Assembly: GCA_016926755.1 (NCBI GenBank)
Contig: JAFGNZ010000117.1
Span: 1-41,782 of the forward strand
Origin: Myxococcaceae bacterium
GTDB lineage: Bacteria; Myxococcota; Myxococcia; Myxococcales; Myxococcaceae
Reading direction: 5' to 3'
DNA length: 41,782 bases
This document shows positions 25,114-36,256 of this stretch, one piece after another (the first letter of the stretch is position 1; each line of letters starts with the position of its first letter). The notes under the pieces are model-generated. The model was given only the letters and a program-made list of their open reading frames with translations. It did not search any database and was not told where the DNA came from. The position numbers and the translations under genes were made by a program.

Positions 25114-26471
25114 TTCGCTCCACGCTTGCTCCCGTGCTCGCCGGCCTCCTGCTGGCCTGTGGCCCCTCCGAGCCCTACGGCGGGCCCGGTGAGATCCCCT
25201 TTGATCCGCAGCGCCCCACCCCGGGCACGCCTGGCGAGGTGACGCCGTATACGGGCACCCACCCGATCGTGCTGGAGGCGCAGACGCGCCTGCCCACCGG
25301 GCTGGAGCTGCAGCGCAAGCTCGTGCTGCGCACCTGCGGCCCCACCAACGGCGTGTGCCACAACCAGAAGGAGTTCCCGGACCTGCACACCACGGGCACC
25401 TTCGCGGCCGCCATCAACCTGCCCTGCAACCTGCAGCCCGGCAGCTACATCTCCGTGTATGACCGGTGCGAGCGGCTGGGAGATCGCTTCACGTTCAGCG
25501 ACCACGACAACTCCAAAGAGCTGGAGCTCGGCTGGTTCGAGGTGGTGGTGGGCGCGTACGTGGAGTACGAGGACGACCAGACGCCGCCCTCGGACGCGGC
25601 GGGGCTGCACCTGCACTTCAAGGACGTGGTGCTGCTGGAGCAGGGGCGGGCGCACTGGGGTACGGGCACCTTCATCCGCAACTTCGTCAACGATCAGGGC
25701 AACGTGGAGGCGCTCGCGTTCGCCAGCTACAACACGCGCTGGTGGGTGCTGGATGACGGCAAGCACCTGTTCGGCGAGGTGCGCGACTACCAGCGCGAGT
25801 CCGTGGACGCGCTGCTGGCGGTGGGCATCATCCAGGGAGACCAGAACCGCAACGGCATCTTCGGCGCGCGCGAGGGCAAGACGGTGCCGATGATCAACCC
25901 GGGCAAGCCGGAGGAGAGCTACCTGGTGGCGCGGCTGCGCGGGCACATGCAGGGCGAGGCGGTCCCCGGCACCCGCATGCCCCTGGCCAACCAGCCCCCG
26001 TCCGTGACGGACATGCTCGCGCTCATGTGCTTCATCGAGGGCCTGGATCCGGCCGCCCAGGAGTGGAACCTCTCGGCGTCCATCGACTACAACGCGTGCT
26101 CCTACATCGCCGACCCGGAGGCGCTGAACCTGGTGGGCGCGGGGGTGAAGTGGGGCGAGCGCGTGTGGCCCATCCTCCAGTCCAGCTGCGGCGGCTGCCA
26201 CGGCGGCGCCAACCCGCAGGCCGGGCTGGACCTGCTCTCCGCGGACACGTGGACGCGCCTGCAAGGCAACTCTTCGCAGAACCTGGACCTCAAGCTCATT
26301 GATCCGGGCCGCCCGGAGAAGAGCTACCTGTGGCTCAAGCTCGCCGGGGACGGCAGCATCTTCGGCAGCCGCATGCCGCTGGATCCGCTCGGCAGCGGCA
26401 GCCGCTCGCTGCCGCAGGATCAGCTCGACAGCATCCAGACCTGGATCCTCGCGGGCGCCTTCAACGACTGA
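25110..26471 (+). CDS. Lipoprotein with cytochrome-c-like haem motif
   Basis: The product is 453 residues, with a lipoprotein signal (VLAGLLLACG). Near the C-terminus is one normal haem-binding CxxCH (SSCGGCHGG, about residue 362), followed by a DPGRPEKSYLWLKL and GSRMP stretch with Met as likely distal ligand, as in planctomycete-type cytochromes c. The first half has a looser motif, RTCGPTNGVCHN (Cys-x6-Cys-His), and its own PEESYLVARLRG and GTRMPL copy. The protein therefore looks like a duplicated cytochrome unit whose first haem site has changed spacing. It would face the periplasm as part of an electron-transfer or oxidation set with the two preceding genes. It converges on the spondin gene with a 28-bp gap. 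Confidence 0.75.
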   Translation: MIRSTLAPVLAGLLLACGPSEPYGGPGEIPFDPQRPTPGTPGEVTPYTGTHPIVLEAQTRLPTGLELQRKLVLRTCGPTNGVCHNQKEFPDLHTTGTFAAAINLPCNLQPGSYISVYDRCERLGDRFTFSDHDNSKELELGWFEVVVGAYVEYEDDQTPPSDAAGLHLHFKDVVLLEQGRAHWGTGTFIRNFVNDQGNVEALAFASYNTRWWVLDDGKHLFGEVRDYQRESVDALLAVGIIQGDQNRNGIFGAREGKTVPMINPGKPEESYLVARLRGHMQGEAVPGTRMPLANQPPSVTDMLALMCFIEGLDPAAQEWNLSASIDYNACSYIADPEALNLVGAGVKWGERVWPILQSSCGGCHGGANPQAGLDLLSADTWTRLQGNSSQNLDLKLIDPGRPEKSYLWLKLAGDGSIFGSRMPLDPLGSGSRSLPQDQLDSIQTWILAGAFND

Positions 26472-26499
26472 CAGGGCCCGGGGGGCCTGGGCGGCGGGC

Positions 26500-27876
26500 T
26501 CAGCGGCTGATGGTCAGCTTCAGGTGGGTCGTCACCGGGGTGGCGTACTCGGAGGTGGGGACCTTGCGGACCTTGGTGTCGTTGTCGACCAGGCCGGTGT
26601 TCGCCGCCCCCTGCTGCGGGCCGGTGTTGGGGCCGATGCCCAGCTCCTCGGACTGCTCGGTGCCCGCATCGTAGAGCTGGAGCCGCGAGCTGAAGTCGCC
26701 GGTGAGCGGCTGGCCCGCCTCGTCGAAGAGGAAGATGCCCTCCGGCTCGGTGCCGAAGAACCAGTCATTGGACATGCCGAACATCGTCACGAACGAGAGC
26801 CGCGCACCTGGGTGGGCGCGCACCTCGAAGGTGTAGGCCTGGCCGGGGTGCGCCGGGCCAGGGGCGCTGGCGCCCTCGGGGGTGTTGAAGATGCCGTGCG
26901 CGGTCCTGGAGAAGGGCATCCGGATCCGCATCGCTTCGTACAGCGGGGTGACGTTGCCGTCCTCGGCGATCCGCTCCAGGCCCTGGCCGCTGTCCGGCGC
27001 GTTGAGCGTGAACAGCGCGCGCCCGGAGTGGGTGAGCAGGTAGATGCCGGGTGACACCGGGGTGCCCACACCGGTGGTGCTGGCGAGCGCGGAGGAGAGC
27101 GCGGTGACGTTGCCCGACTCGGCGAGCGCCTCGAGCCCCTGCCCGCGATCCCTCATGCCCGCGGAGAAGAGCGGCTCGCCGCCGGTGGACAGCGTCCACA
27201 CGCCCGGGGAGATGCGCACCGGCTTGGGGCCCTGGGTCGTCATCAGCGTGGAGTCGTCCTTGGCGACGTTCTGGATGAGGACGGTGAACGTGCGGGTGGG
27301 CACGTTGTAGGCGACGAGGACGCGGATCATCTCTTCCACCGGCGGCACGTGGAACCAGCCGCCGCCGGGCAGATCCACCGGGGAGACGACCTTGCGCACG
27401 CTCGTGTTCGGATCCGCGGCGCCCGGCCCGTCCGTGGAGGAGGCCTGGTTGGGGCCGGTGTGCGGGCCGACGGCCGGCTCCTCGTCGGCCTCGGTGCCCA
27501 CGTCCCAGAGGGAGATGCTCGAGGTGATCTCACCGGAGATCGGGCTGCCGCCCTCGTAGAGGTCGATGCCACCCGGCGGGGTGGAGAAGATCCAGTCGTT
27601 GGACTGGCCGAGCATGGAGGCGAACGAGAGCTTCTGGCCCTTGCCGGCGGTGAAGGAGAACTCGTAGTAGTCGCCCGGCGCGAGGGGGCCCGGCGCGGAG
27701 CCGCCGACGCGGGTGTGGTAGACGCCCGACTTGAGCTGGGCATAGGGGGCGACGTTCTCCAGTCGCACCTTGAAGGTGGTGGGCTCGATGGGCTTCGGCT
27801 CCTCGCCGCAGCCGGAAGCGAGGAGGGCGGCGGCGAGGAGGGCGGCGGAGACACGTCCAGCGTGAGAGGCGAGCAT
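26500..27876 (-). CDS. Double spondin-domain lipoprotein
   Basis: The product is 458 residues; the ATG at 27876 follows AGGAG and a lipobox lies in LLASGC. Two spondin_N-like domains are visible. The first (about residues 35-210) has FKVRLENVAP, GQSNDWIFSTPPGGIDLY, LWDVGTEADEEPAVG and GPNQ. The second (about residues 215-458) has FTVLIQNVA, GMSNDWFFGTEPEGIFLFDE, LYDAGTEQSEELGIG and GPQQG, with a G.W.L.....LF.AG.......GLE.LAE.GN repeat between. In animals this domain binds divalent ions and matrix; bacterial roles are not settled. It is probably a surface lipoprotein. It lies downstream of the NHL lipoprotein gene in the same direction, 91 bp away. Confidence 0.8.
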   Translation of the reverse strand: MLASHAGRVSAALLAAALLASGCGEEPKPIEPTTFKVRLENVAPYAQLKSGVYHTRVGGSAPGPLAPGDYYEFSFTAGKGQKLSFASMLGQSNDWIFSTPPGGIDLYEGGSPISGEITSSISLWDVGTEADEEPAVGPHTGPNQASSTDGPGAADPNTSVRKVVSPVDLPGGGWFHVPPVEEMIRVLVAYNVPTRTFTVLIQNVAKDDSTLMTTQGPKPVRISPGVWTLSTGGEPLFSAGMRDRGQGLEALAESGNVTALSSALASTTGVGTPVSPGIYLLTHSGRALFTLNAPDSGQGLERIAEDGNVTPLYEAMRIRMPFSRTAHGIFNTPEGASAPGPAHPGQAYTFEVRAHPGARLSFVTMFGMSNDWFFGTEPEGIFLFDEAGQPLTGDFSSRLQLYDAGTEQSEELGIGPNTGPQQGAANTGLVDNDTKVRKVPTSEYATPVTTHLKLTISR

Positions 27877-27903
27877 GGGTTGCTCCTGTAGCAGAAGGGA
27901 GAG

Positions 27904-27922
27904 CGCCGCTTGAAGGGCGGCG
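27904..27922 (-). terminator. Possible weak terminator hairpin
   Basis: CGCCGC at 27904-27909 pairs with GCGGCG at 27917-27922 around a 7-base loop. On the minus strand the hairpin lies after the NHL gene and is followed by a pyrimidine-rich run (TCTCCCTTCT). It could separate the four-gene operon from the spondin gene, but the stem is short and there is no clean T-tract. Confidence 0.3.
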
Positions 27923-27967
27923 ACTCACGGTCTTGTACGCGGGAACGGATGGGGGGTTACACACCCT

Positions 27968-29659
27968 TTACCGACTCTCGAAGACGAGGAGGCGGTTGTT
28001 GCCGTAGTCCGTCACCACCACCTGCGGTGCGGCCAGCAGGATGCCGCTGGGCTGGTTGAGGCTCCGGGCGCTTGGCCTCCCCGTGGAGGGATCCACCTGG
28101 CTGCTGGAGTTGAAGTCCTGCTGCCCGAGGACAACATCCGCGGCGGCGCCATGGGTGGTGGGAAACTGGTTCCAGATCGTCACCCGAGAGTTCCGAAAAT
28201 CAGCAACGAAGATCTGTTGGCCGGTGGAGTTGACGTTATAGGGGTTGCTCATTCCCGCCGCGGTGGTGGCCGCAGCGCGGGTGGCGAAGCTCGGCTGGCC
28301 GAGGACCACGTCCGCGGGTTGACCATTCGTGGTGGGGAATTGATTCCAGAGGAGCACGCGGTTGTTGCTGGTATCAGCCACGAGGAGGCGGGTCCCATCC
28401 GTCCAGACGTCCCCGGGGAAGAAGAGCGTCGAGGCAGTAGCCGCGCCGTCATTGGTTCCGTCACCATCCGCGTCGTTGCCAGCACACGTGGTGAAGGACA
28501 CCTGTCCGAGGACCAGATCCGCGGCAGCGCCATTCGAGGTAGGCAGTGACTTCCAGATGAGGACGCGATGGTTGTAGGTGTCCGCGACGACGAGTTTCTC
28601 GTCACTGAGGGACACACCCTCCGGGATTTGAAGCGAGCGCGCGGTGCACTCAGCAGTTGAGGTCTCGAAGTCCGGCTGGCCGACGACGAGGTGGGGCTCG
28701 GCCGCGTTGGTGGAAGGGAGCGAGTTGTAGAGCAGGACCCGGTTGTTGGATTTGTCCGCGACTGCCAGGCGAGTCCCATCGCTGGAGTTGCTCTCGGGGC
28801 TGGACAGGCCGCTCCGTCCAGCCCTGGCCGTCGTGGTCGTGAAGTCGGGCTGGCCCAGGACGAAGGCGGCGCTCGCGCCATTCTGGGAGGGCACACCGTT
28901 GAACCCGAGGACCCTGTTGGAGCCCAGATCCGACACGTAGAGCATGCCACCCGCGAACACAGGGTTGCCCCAGGGGCTGTCCAGGGTGTTGGGGCCGGGA
29001 GTCTCATCCTGGTTGGGGAGCGCGCTGGTGAAGTCGCTCTGGCCGATGACGACGGTGGCGGATTGGAAGGATGACAGGTCGAACCAGGGGGTGCACCGGA
29101 CGGTGATGCCAGTAACGTTGCCGCTTACCGAGCCGCTCCCACCTGTGACGGCGCAGCGGTGGCCTCGGGGCTGGGTCGCCACCGTCACGGCGTAGGCGCC
29201 ACCCTGGGGCAGCCGGGTCTGGAAGGAGAAGGGGCCGCTCGCCGTGACGGGGAGCGTCTCCCCACCTTCCAGGCGGAGTAGGAGGGTTCCATTGAGCCCC
29301 GCGACTGTGCCTCCCAGGGAGTAGGTCCGCTGCGCGCAGGTGACCCGGACCGAGTCCACGTCCGCGCCGTTCACCTTGCCGGTGGCTCCTTGAAGGGTGC
29401 ATTCCTGCTCCGTAGGCGGAGCGCTGAGCGTGACCTCATAGGTGCGCTGATCGGCAACCGGAGTCTCGAAGGAGAAGGGGCCGTCCTGTCCCTGGGTGAG
29501 GCTCTCGGCCCCGTTGAGATGGAGAGTCAGGTTCCCGGCGAGGCCGGTGATCGTGCCTCCCACGCGAAACTCGGGCCGGGCCGGTGGCTTCGACGTGCCG
29601 TCGCCACACGCGGCCATGAGCGCCGCGGCTCCCATGAGCCTGAGCCATTTGATGTTCAT
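27968..29659 (-). CDS. NHL-type beta-propeller lipoprotein
   Basis: From the ATG at 29659 the product is 563 residues, with lipobox ALMAAC. Two short beta domains come first (about residues 30-180, each opening (V/L)GGT(I/V).GL.G.L.L.L). A propeller of about six blades follows, built from repeats of ADVVLGQ.(D/S)F, then GL..P.........LLVADT.NNRVL(L/I)(W/Y).(Q/S)(F/L)P. Such NHL-like propellers are usually binding surfaces rather than enzymes. The protein should sit in the outer membrane or on the surface. It starts 45 bp after the DUF4215 gene stop and is the fourth gene of the kinase-led operon. The second copy of that operon lacks a counterpart within this window. An upstream in-frame ATG at 29695 would bury the signal. 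Confidence 0.8.
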   Translation of the reverse strand: MNIKWLRLMGAAALMAACGDGTSKPPARPEFRVGGTITGLAGNLTLHLNGAESLTQGQDGPFSFETPVADQRTYEVTLSAPPTEQECTLQGATGKVNGADVDSVRVTCAQRTYSLGGTVAGLNGTLLLRLEGGETLPVTASGPFSFQTRLPQGGAYAVTVATQPRGHRCAVTGGSGSVSGNVTGITVRCTPWFDLSSFQSATVVIGQSDFTSALPNQDETPGPNTLDSPWGNPVFAGGMLYVSDLGSNRVLGFNGVPSQNGASAAFVLGQPDFTTTTARAGRSGLSSPESNSSDGTRLAVADKSNNRVLLYNSLPSTNAAEPHLVVGQPDFETSTAECTARSLQIPEGVSLSDEKLVVADTYNHRVLIWKSLPTSNGAAADLVLGQVSFTTCAGNDADGDGTNDGAATASTLFFPGDVWTDGTRLLVADTSNNRVLLWNQFPTTNGQPADVVLGQPSFATRAAATTAAGMSNPYNVNSTGQQIFVADFRNSRVTIWNQFPTTHGAAADVVLGQQDFNSSSQVDPSTGRPSARSLNQPSGILLAAPQVVVTDYGNNRLLVFESR

Positions 29660-29704
29660 ACCGAGGTCTCCCTGGCGTGGAAGGGTTGGAAGCAACGGGC
29701 GCTG

Positions 29705-31939
29705 CTACTGACAGGTTCCGTTCGTACAGACACCGGAGGCGCAGTCCTCTGCCACCTTGCAGCCTGTTCCGGCAGGGCAGTCATGGCCGCCGCCGCCGGA
29801 CATCCCACTGACGGTGAAAGAGTTGTTCTGCGCATTTCTGAGGATGAGCTGGTTGCCATTCGATCCGTTATCGAAGTGCGTGAGCGTCACGACACTGTTG
29901 GCGGCCAGCGCTGTGATTCTCAGGTTGGCACTCTGGGCATTGATGGCGGACGCTGTGGCTACGGCGACGCCAGCGTTGGAGGTGGCGCTCTGGATGTCGA
30001 CCCTCACGTTGGACCCGGTGACGGTTCCGTCCTTGTCGAACTCAAAGACCACCGAGGGGTTGATGCCGTCGTAGATCACGACCGTGTTGCCATTCCTGAT
30101 GTTGGAAAAACTGTTCACGGTGACACTGCCGGTTGCCTTGGCGAGCTTGTTCTCCGAGCACGTGGCGTTGCAGCTGCCGCAGGCGTTGTTGTTGCGGTCA
30201 TCGCAGTTCTCGGCGCCGTTGATGATGCCGTCGCCGCAGTAGGCACCGGTGAGGCTGAGCGGAGTGGAGCACGAGGCATCGCACCGAGAGCAGCTGGCGG
30301 TGCCGTAGGGGCAGGAGATCTCCGTATCGGTGTTGCCGTCATCGCAGGCCTCGGCGCCATTGGTGATGGTGTCGCCACAGTAGGCGCCGGTGAGGTTGAG
30401 CGGAGTGGAGCACGAGGCATCGCACGTGGAGCAGGTCGGAGTGCCATAGGGGCAGGAGATCTCGGTGGTGTTGTTGCCGTCATCGCAGGCCTCGGCGCCA
30501 TTGGTGATGGTGTCGCCACAGTAGGCGCCGGTGAGGTTCAGCGGGGTGGAGCAGTCCGCGGAGCAGCGGGAGCAGGTCGCTGTGCCATACGGGCAGAAGG
30601 CCTCGGTGGTGTTGTTGCCGTCATCGCAGGCCTCGGCGCCATTGGTGATGGTGTCGCCGCAGTAGGCGCCGGTGAGGGTGAGCGGGATCGAGCAGTCCGC
30701 GGAGCAGCGGGAGCAGGTCGGGGTGCCGTACGGGCAGGAGGCCTCGGTGGTGTTGTTGCCGTCATCGCAGGCCTCGGCGCCATTGGTGATGGTGTCGCCA
30801 CAGTAGGCGCCGGTGAGGTTCAGAGGGGTAGAGCAGTCCGCGGAGCACTGGATGCAACTCGGAGTGCCGTACGGGCAGGAGTCCTCGGTGGTCGTATTGC
30901 TGTCGTCACAGGCCTCGGTGACCGGCCCCTGCTGATCAATCGCACCGTCGCCGCAGCGGTTGAGCTTGCACGTGGAGAGGCAGTCATCCTGTTCGCTGCC
31001 GTTGCCGTCATCGCAGAACTCCCCGGCGACCGTGTTGCGCTTGCCATCGCCGCAGCTGGAGAGGGTGCAATCGCTGTTACAGCTGGCGGTGCTGGCGCCG
31101 ACGCTGGGGACCTCACACTCCTCGTTGGCATCGGGGTTGACGATGCCGTCGCCGCAGACGGGTAGCGTGCAGTCGAGATCACAGGGCCGCGAGGGATCCG
31201 CGTAGTCGCACTCCTCGATGCGGGGGGCCTGGGCGTCGACGAGTCCGTCACCACACCGGGCCAGCGCGCACACGTTGTCGATCTCGACGCAATTATCGTC
31301 GTTGCTCTTGTTGCCGTCGTCACACTCTTCGTCATCATCGCGCGTGCCGTTGCCGCAGCCCTCGCCCGACTTGCAGTCGGCGCTGCAGCCGTCACCGCTC
31401 TCGGTGTTCCCGTCGTCGCACACCTCGTTCTTGACGTCGTCGATGATCTCGTTGCCGCAGATCTCGGTGGAGCGGCAGTTGGCGCTGCAGCCATCGCCAG
31501 ACTGGATGTTCTTGTCATCGCATACCTCGCCCACTGCGCGGTCGACGATGCCGTTCCCGCACAGCTCGCTCGACTTGCAGTCCGCGCTGCACCCATCCTG
31601 GTCGGCGGTGTTCCCGTCGTCGCACACCTCACCGACGGCGAGATCGATGATCCTGTTGCCGCAGGCCTCGGTCGACGAGCAGTCCTTGCTGCAGCCGTCG
31701 CCATCGCGGATGTTGCCGTCGTCACAGACTTCATTCACGTCGACGATGCCGTCGCCGCACGGGGTTTGGATGCAGACGGGCTGGTTGGCGGCGCAGGCCT
31801 GTCCCTCGGGGCAGACCAGTCCGGAAGGGCAGAGCACGCTCCCAGGCTCAAAGCAGGAGAGGAGGGGGAGTGCCAGGAGCGCCAGCGCGAGAGAGCTGAT
31901 CCCGTGACGGCGAAGAGGGCGAAGGAGAGTGGAGCTCAT
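29705..31939 (-). CDS. DUF4215 cysteine-rich repeat lipoprotein, copy 1
   Basis: The product is 744 residues, with lipobox LLSC. A short Cys motif (CPSGLVCPEGQACAANQPVC) precedes about fifteen Myxococcus cysteine-rich repeats (DUF4215 / TIGR02232), each of the form CG(D/N)GI(V/I)....EVCDDGN...GDGCS..C. The central part includes four nearly identical 47-residue units. The C-terminal ~150 residues form a separate beta domain (VNSFSNIRNGNTVVIYDGIN to VSGMSGGGG) shared with the copy at 37306. The high cysteine content implies many disulfides and an extracellular location. It starts 15 bp after the PEGA gene, in the same operon. No enzymatic motif is seen; adhesion, ligand binding or a stalk-like role are possible. 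Confidence 0.85.
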   Translation of the reverse strand: MSSTLLRPLRRHGISSLALALLALPLLSCFEPGSVLCPSGLVCPEGQACAANQPVCIQTPCGDGIVDVNEVCDDGNIRDGDGCSKDCSSTEACGNRIIDLAVGEVCDDGNTADQDGCSADCKSSELCGNGIVDRAVGEVCDDKNIQSGDGCSANCRSTEICGNEIIDDVKNEVCDDGNTESGDGCSADCKSGEGCGNGTRDDDEECDDGNKSNDDNCVEIDNVCALARCGDGLVDAQAPRIEECDYADPSRPCDLDCTLPVCGDGIVNPDANEECEVPSVGASTASCNSDCTLSSCGDGKRNTVAGEFCDDGNGSEQDDCLSTCKLNRCGDGAIDQQGPVTEACDDSNTTTEDSCPYGTPSCIQCSADCSTPLNLTGAYCGDTITNGAEACDDGNNTTEASCPYGTPTCSRCSADCSIPLTLTGAYCGDTITNGAEACDDGNNTTEAFCPYGTATCSRCSADCSTPLNLTGAYCGDTITNGAEACDDGNNTTEISCPYGTPTCSTCDASCSTPLNLTGAYCGDTITNGAEACDDGNTDTEISCPYGTASCSRCDASCSTPLSLTGAYCGDGIINGAENCDDRNNNACGSCNATCSENKLAKATGSVTVNSFSNIRNGNTVVIYDGINPSVVFEFDKDGTVTGSNVRVDIQSATSNAGVAVATASAINAQSANLRITALAANSVVTLTHFDNGSNGNQLILRNAQNNSFTVSGMSGGGGHDCPAGTGCKVAEDCASGVCTNGTCQ
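30239..30802 (-). repeat. Four tandem 141-bp repeats inside the DUF4215 gene
   Basis: Four consecutive units of exactly 141 bp (47 codons) encode CGDTITNGAEACDDGNNTTE, then (A/I)(S/F)CPYGT and LTGAY with few changes. Unit boundaries are regular: the shared GGCGCCGG or GGCACCGG word falls at 30242, 30383, 30524, 30665 and 30806. Partial units continue on both sides. The near-identity of the DNA implies recent duplication or ongoing gene conversion. Confidence 0.9.
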
Positions 31940-31954
31940 CAGGGACCTCAGACC

Positions 31955-32974
31955 TCAGAAGTTGAATGTCGCCAGGATGCCGCCTTCACCACCGCTGAGC
32001 AGGGGCGCAACGCTGACCCTCGGTGGGGTCTCGGCTTCATCTGGGTTGACGCGGTAGGCCTGCGGCCGGTTGATGTATGTGAGCACCGCGCCCGTGATGA
32101 AGGCCGCGCCGCCCACGGCGTACGCGCCGAACGCCAGCCGCTGCATGTTGTCCCCGCGGATACGCATGTCGCTCACCGCCGGAGCCGGGATGCAGCCGCC
32201 ACACTCCGCGATCCGGGTGTCGAAATCGTCGTAGCTCCTGCGGGCCTGCACGTGGAGCGCCCCGCCGCCCAGTGCCACCGCCGCCCCCGCTCCCAGCACG
32301 GCCCAGGGCTTCCAGGCGGCCCAGGGCCGGCTGTACCGGGTCATCTCATCCTGAGTGTAGAGCTTGAACGGCAGGACGAGCTTCTTGCCAGGAAACAGGT
32401 CGCGCTTCCTCTCGTTGGCGGGATATCCCTCCTTGGTGGCGGTGAAGGTGTGCTGGCCGGGGAGCACGAATCCCTCGTAGCGGCCGGGCGCCTTGAACAG
32501 CTCCTTGCCATCCATCATCACGGTGGCGCCCGGCACATCGCAGGTGATCTCCACCAGGGCCAGCTGCTGCTCCACCAGCGTCTTGAAGGTGCGGGCGCGC
32601 TCCAGCTTGTCGGCGTCGAGCGGCGCCTCGCCGAAGCGCATGGCCGAGACCAGGTGGGCATGGAGCGCGAGCGGCTCGTTGAGGTTCAGCAGGGCCAGCG
32701 CCATGTTGTAGTGGATGGCGGGGTGATCCCACAGCTTGAGGGCCTCGCGGTACTTCTCCGCGGCCCTCGGGAAGAGGGAGTTCTTCAGGAGGATGTTGCC
32801 TTCGCGGAACAGCTTGAGGGCGGCCTCCTGCTTCTCCGGTGGGACGCCCTGGGCCCAGGGGCGCTGCGCCCCCGCGCCGAGCTCCGGCTTCTGCTGCGCG
32901 GCCGCGGGCCCGGCCCACGAGGCCAGGAGCACCAGCGCCGCCGTGAGAACGATCGTGATCCTCTGCATCCCCAT
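31955..32974 (-). CDS. TPR/PEGA-domain membrane protein, copy 1
   Basis: The product is 339 residues with a signal peptide (ITIVLTAALVLLASWAGPAAAQ). The first part has a TPR-like helical block (ALKLFREGNILLKNSLFPRA to HYNMALALLNLNEP). A PEGA domain follows at about residues 140-210 (CDVPGATVMMDGKE, RYEGFVLPGQHTFTATKEGY), typical of surface-associated proteins. Two hydrophobic helices lie in the C-terminal part (WAVLGAGAAVALGGGALHV and AFGAYAVGGAAFITGAVLTY). It starts 11 bp after the kinase stop; the ATG at 32974 follows a GAGG-containing stretch. It is a clear paralogue of the gene at 38952, in the same operon position. It may couple the inner membrane kinase to periplasmic or surface partners; this is inferred from topology. 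Confidence 0.8.
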   Translation of the reverse strand: MGMQRITIVLTAALVLLASWAGPAAAQQKPELGAGAQRPWAQGVPPEKQEAALKLFREGNILLKNSLFPRAAEKYREALKLWDHPAIHYNMALALLNLNEPLALHAHLVSAMRFGEAPLDADKLERARTFKTLVEQQLALVEITCDVPGATVMMDGKELFKAPGRYEGFVLPGQHTFTATKEGYPANERKRDLFPGKKLVLPFKLYTQDEMTRYSRPWAAWKPWAVLGAGAAVALGGGALHVQARRSYDDFDTRIAECGGCIPAPAVSDMRIRGDNMQRLAFGAYAVGGAAFITGAVLTYINRPQAYRVNPDEAETPPRVSVAPLLSGGEGGILATFNF

Positions 32975-32985
32975 CCTGGCGATCC

Positions 32986-35940
<2,955 letters not shown>

Positions 35941-36256
35941 TGCCCGCTGACTTCCCTTCTGAGGCAGTGGCGCACCGAGAGGGGTCTCTCGATCCCCGCT
36001 TCTCCTGGCCGTGGGAGAGAGGGGCCCCGCCCTACCTGTTGGCGGGTGCCAGTTTCGTTCAGTTCCAAGCGCCGCGACAAGAATCGGGGCGTGCGACGCG
36101 GGCTGCGGGGGCTCGACTGCCTGCCTTCTCGATGTAAGCAGGGTTTGCAGGGTAGGGCACACCTCCGCCCAGCCCTCTGTACGTGTCAGCACAGTTGAGC
36201 CCGCTGAGCGAGCGAGCGGGCTCGCGGCAGGCTGATCCGCGACTCAGCTTCTGGGG
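35941..36256. other. Divergent intergenic region between two kinase genes
   Basis: These 316 bp separate the starts of the kinase-STAND gene (minus) and the soluble kinase gene (plus), so they should contain both promoters. I see no open frame with a good start, no repeat matching others in the window and no convincing sigma-54 or sigma-70 boxes. Confidence 0.4.

Noticed and set aside
30239-30802. Regular repeats that could be taken for a CRISPR array
   Set aside because: The 141-bp units have no separate repeat and spacer, and they encode a continuous protein repeat in frame.
29390-31165. A 591-codon plus-strand frame with Val/Ala/Gly-rich repeats
   Set aside because: Its periodicity only mirrors the 141-bp repeats of the DUF4215 gene on the minus strand, which has a lipobox and conserved cysteines.
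35941-36256. Sigma-54-like promoter words between the divergent kinases
   Set aside because: A TGGCAC occurs on the minus strand, but no TTGC element follows at the required spacing.
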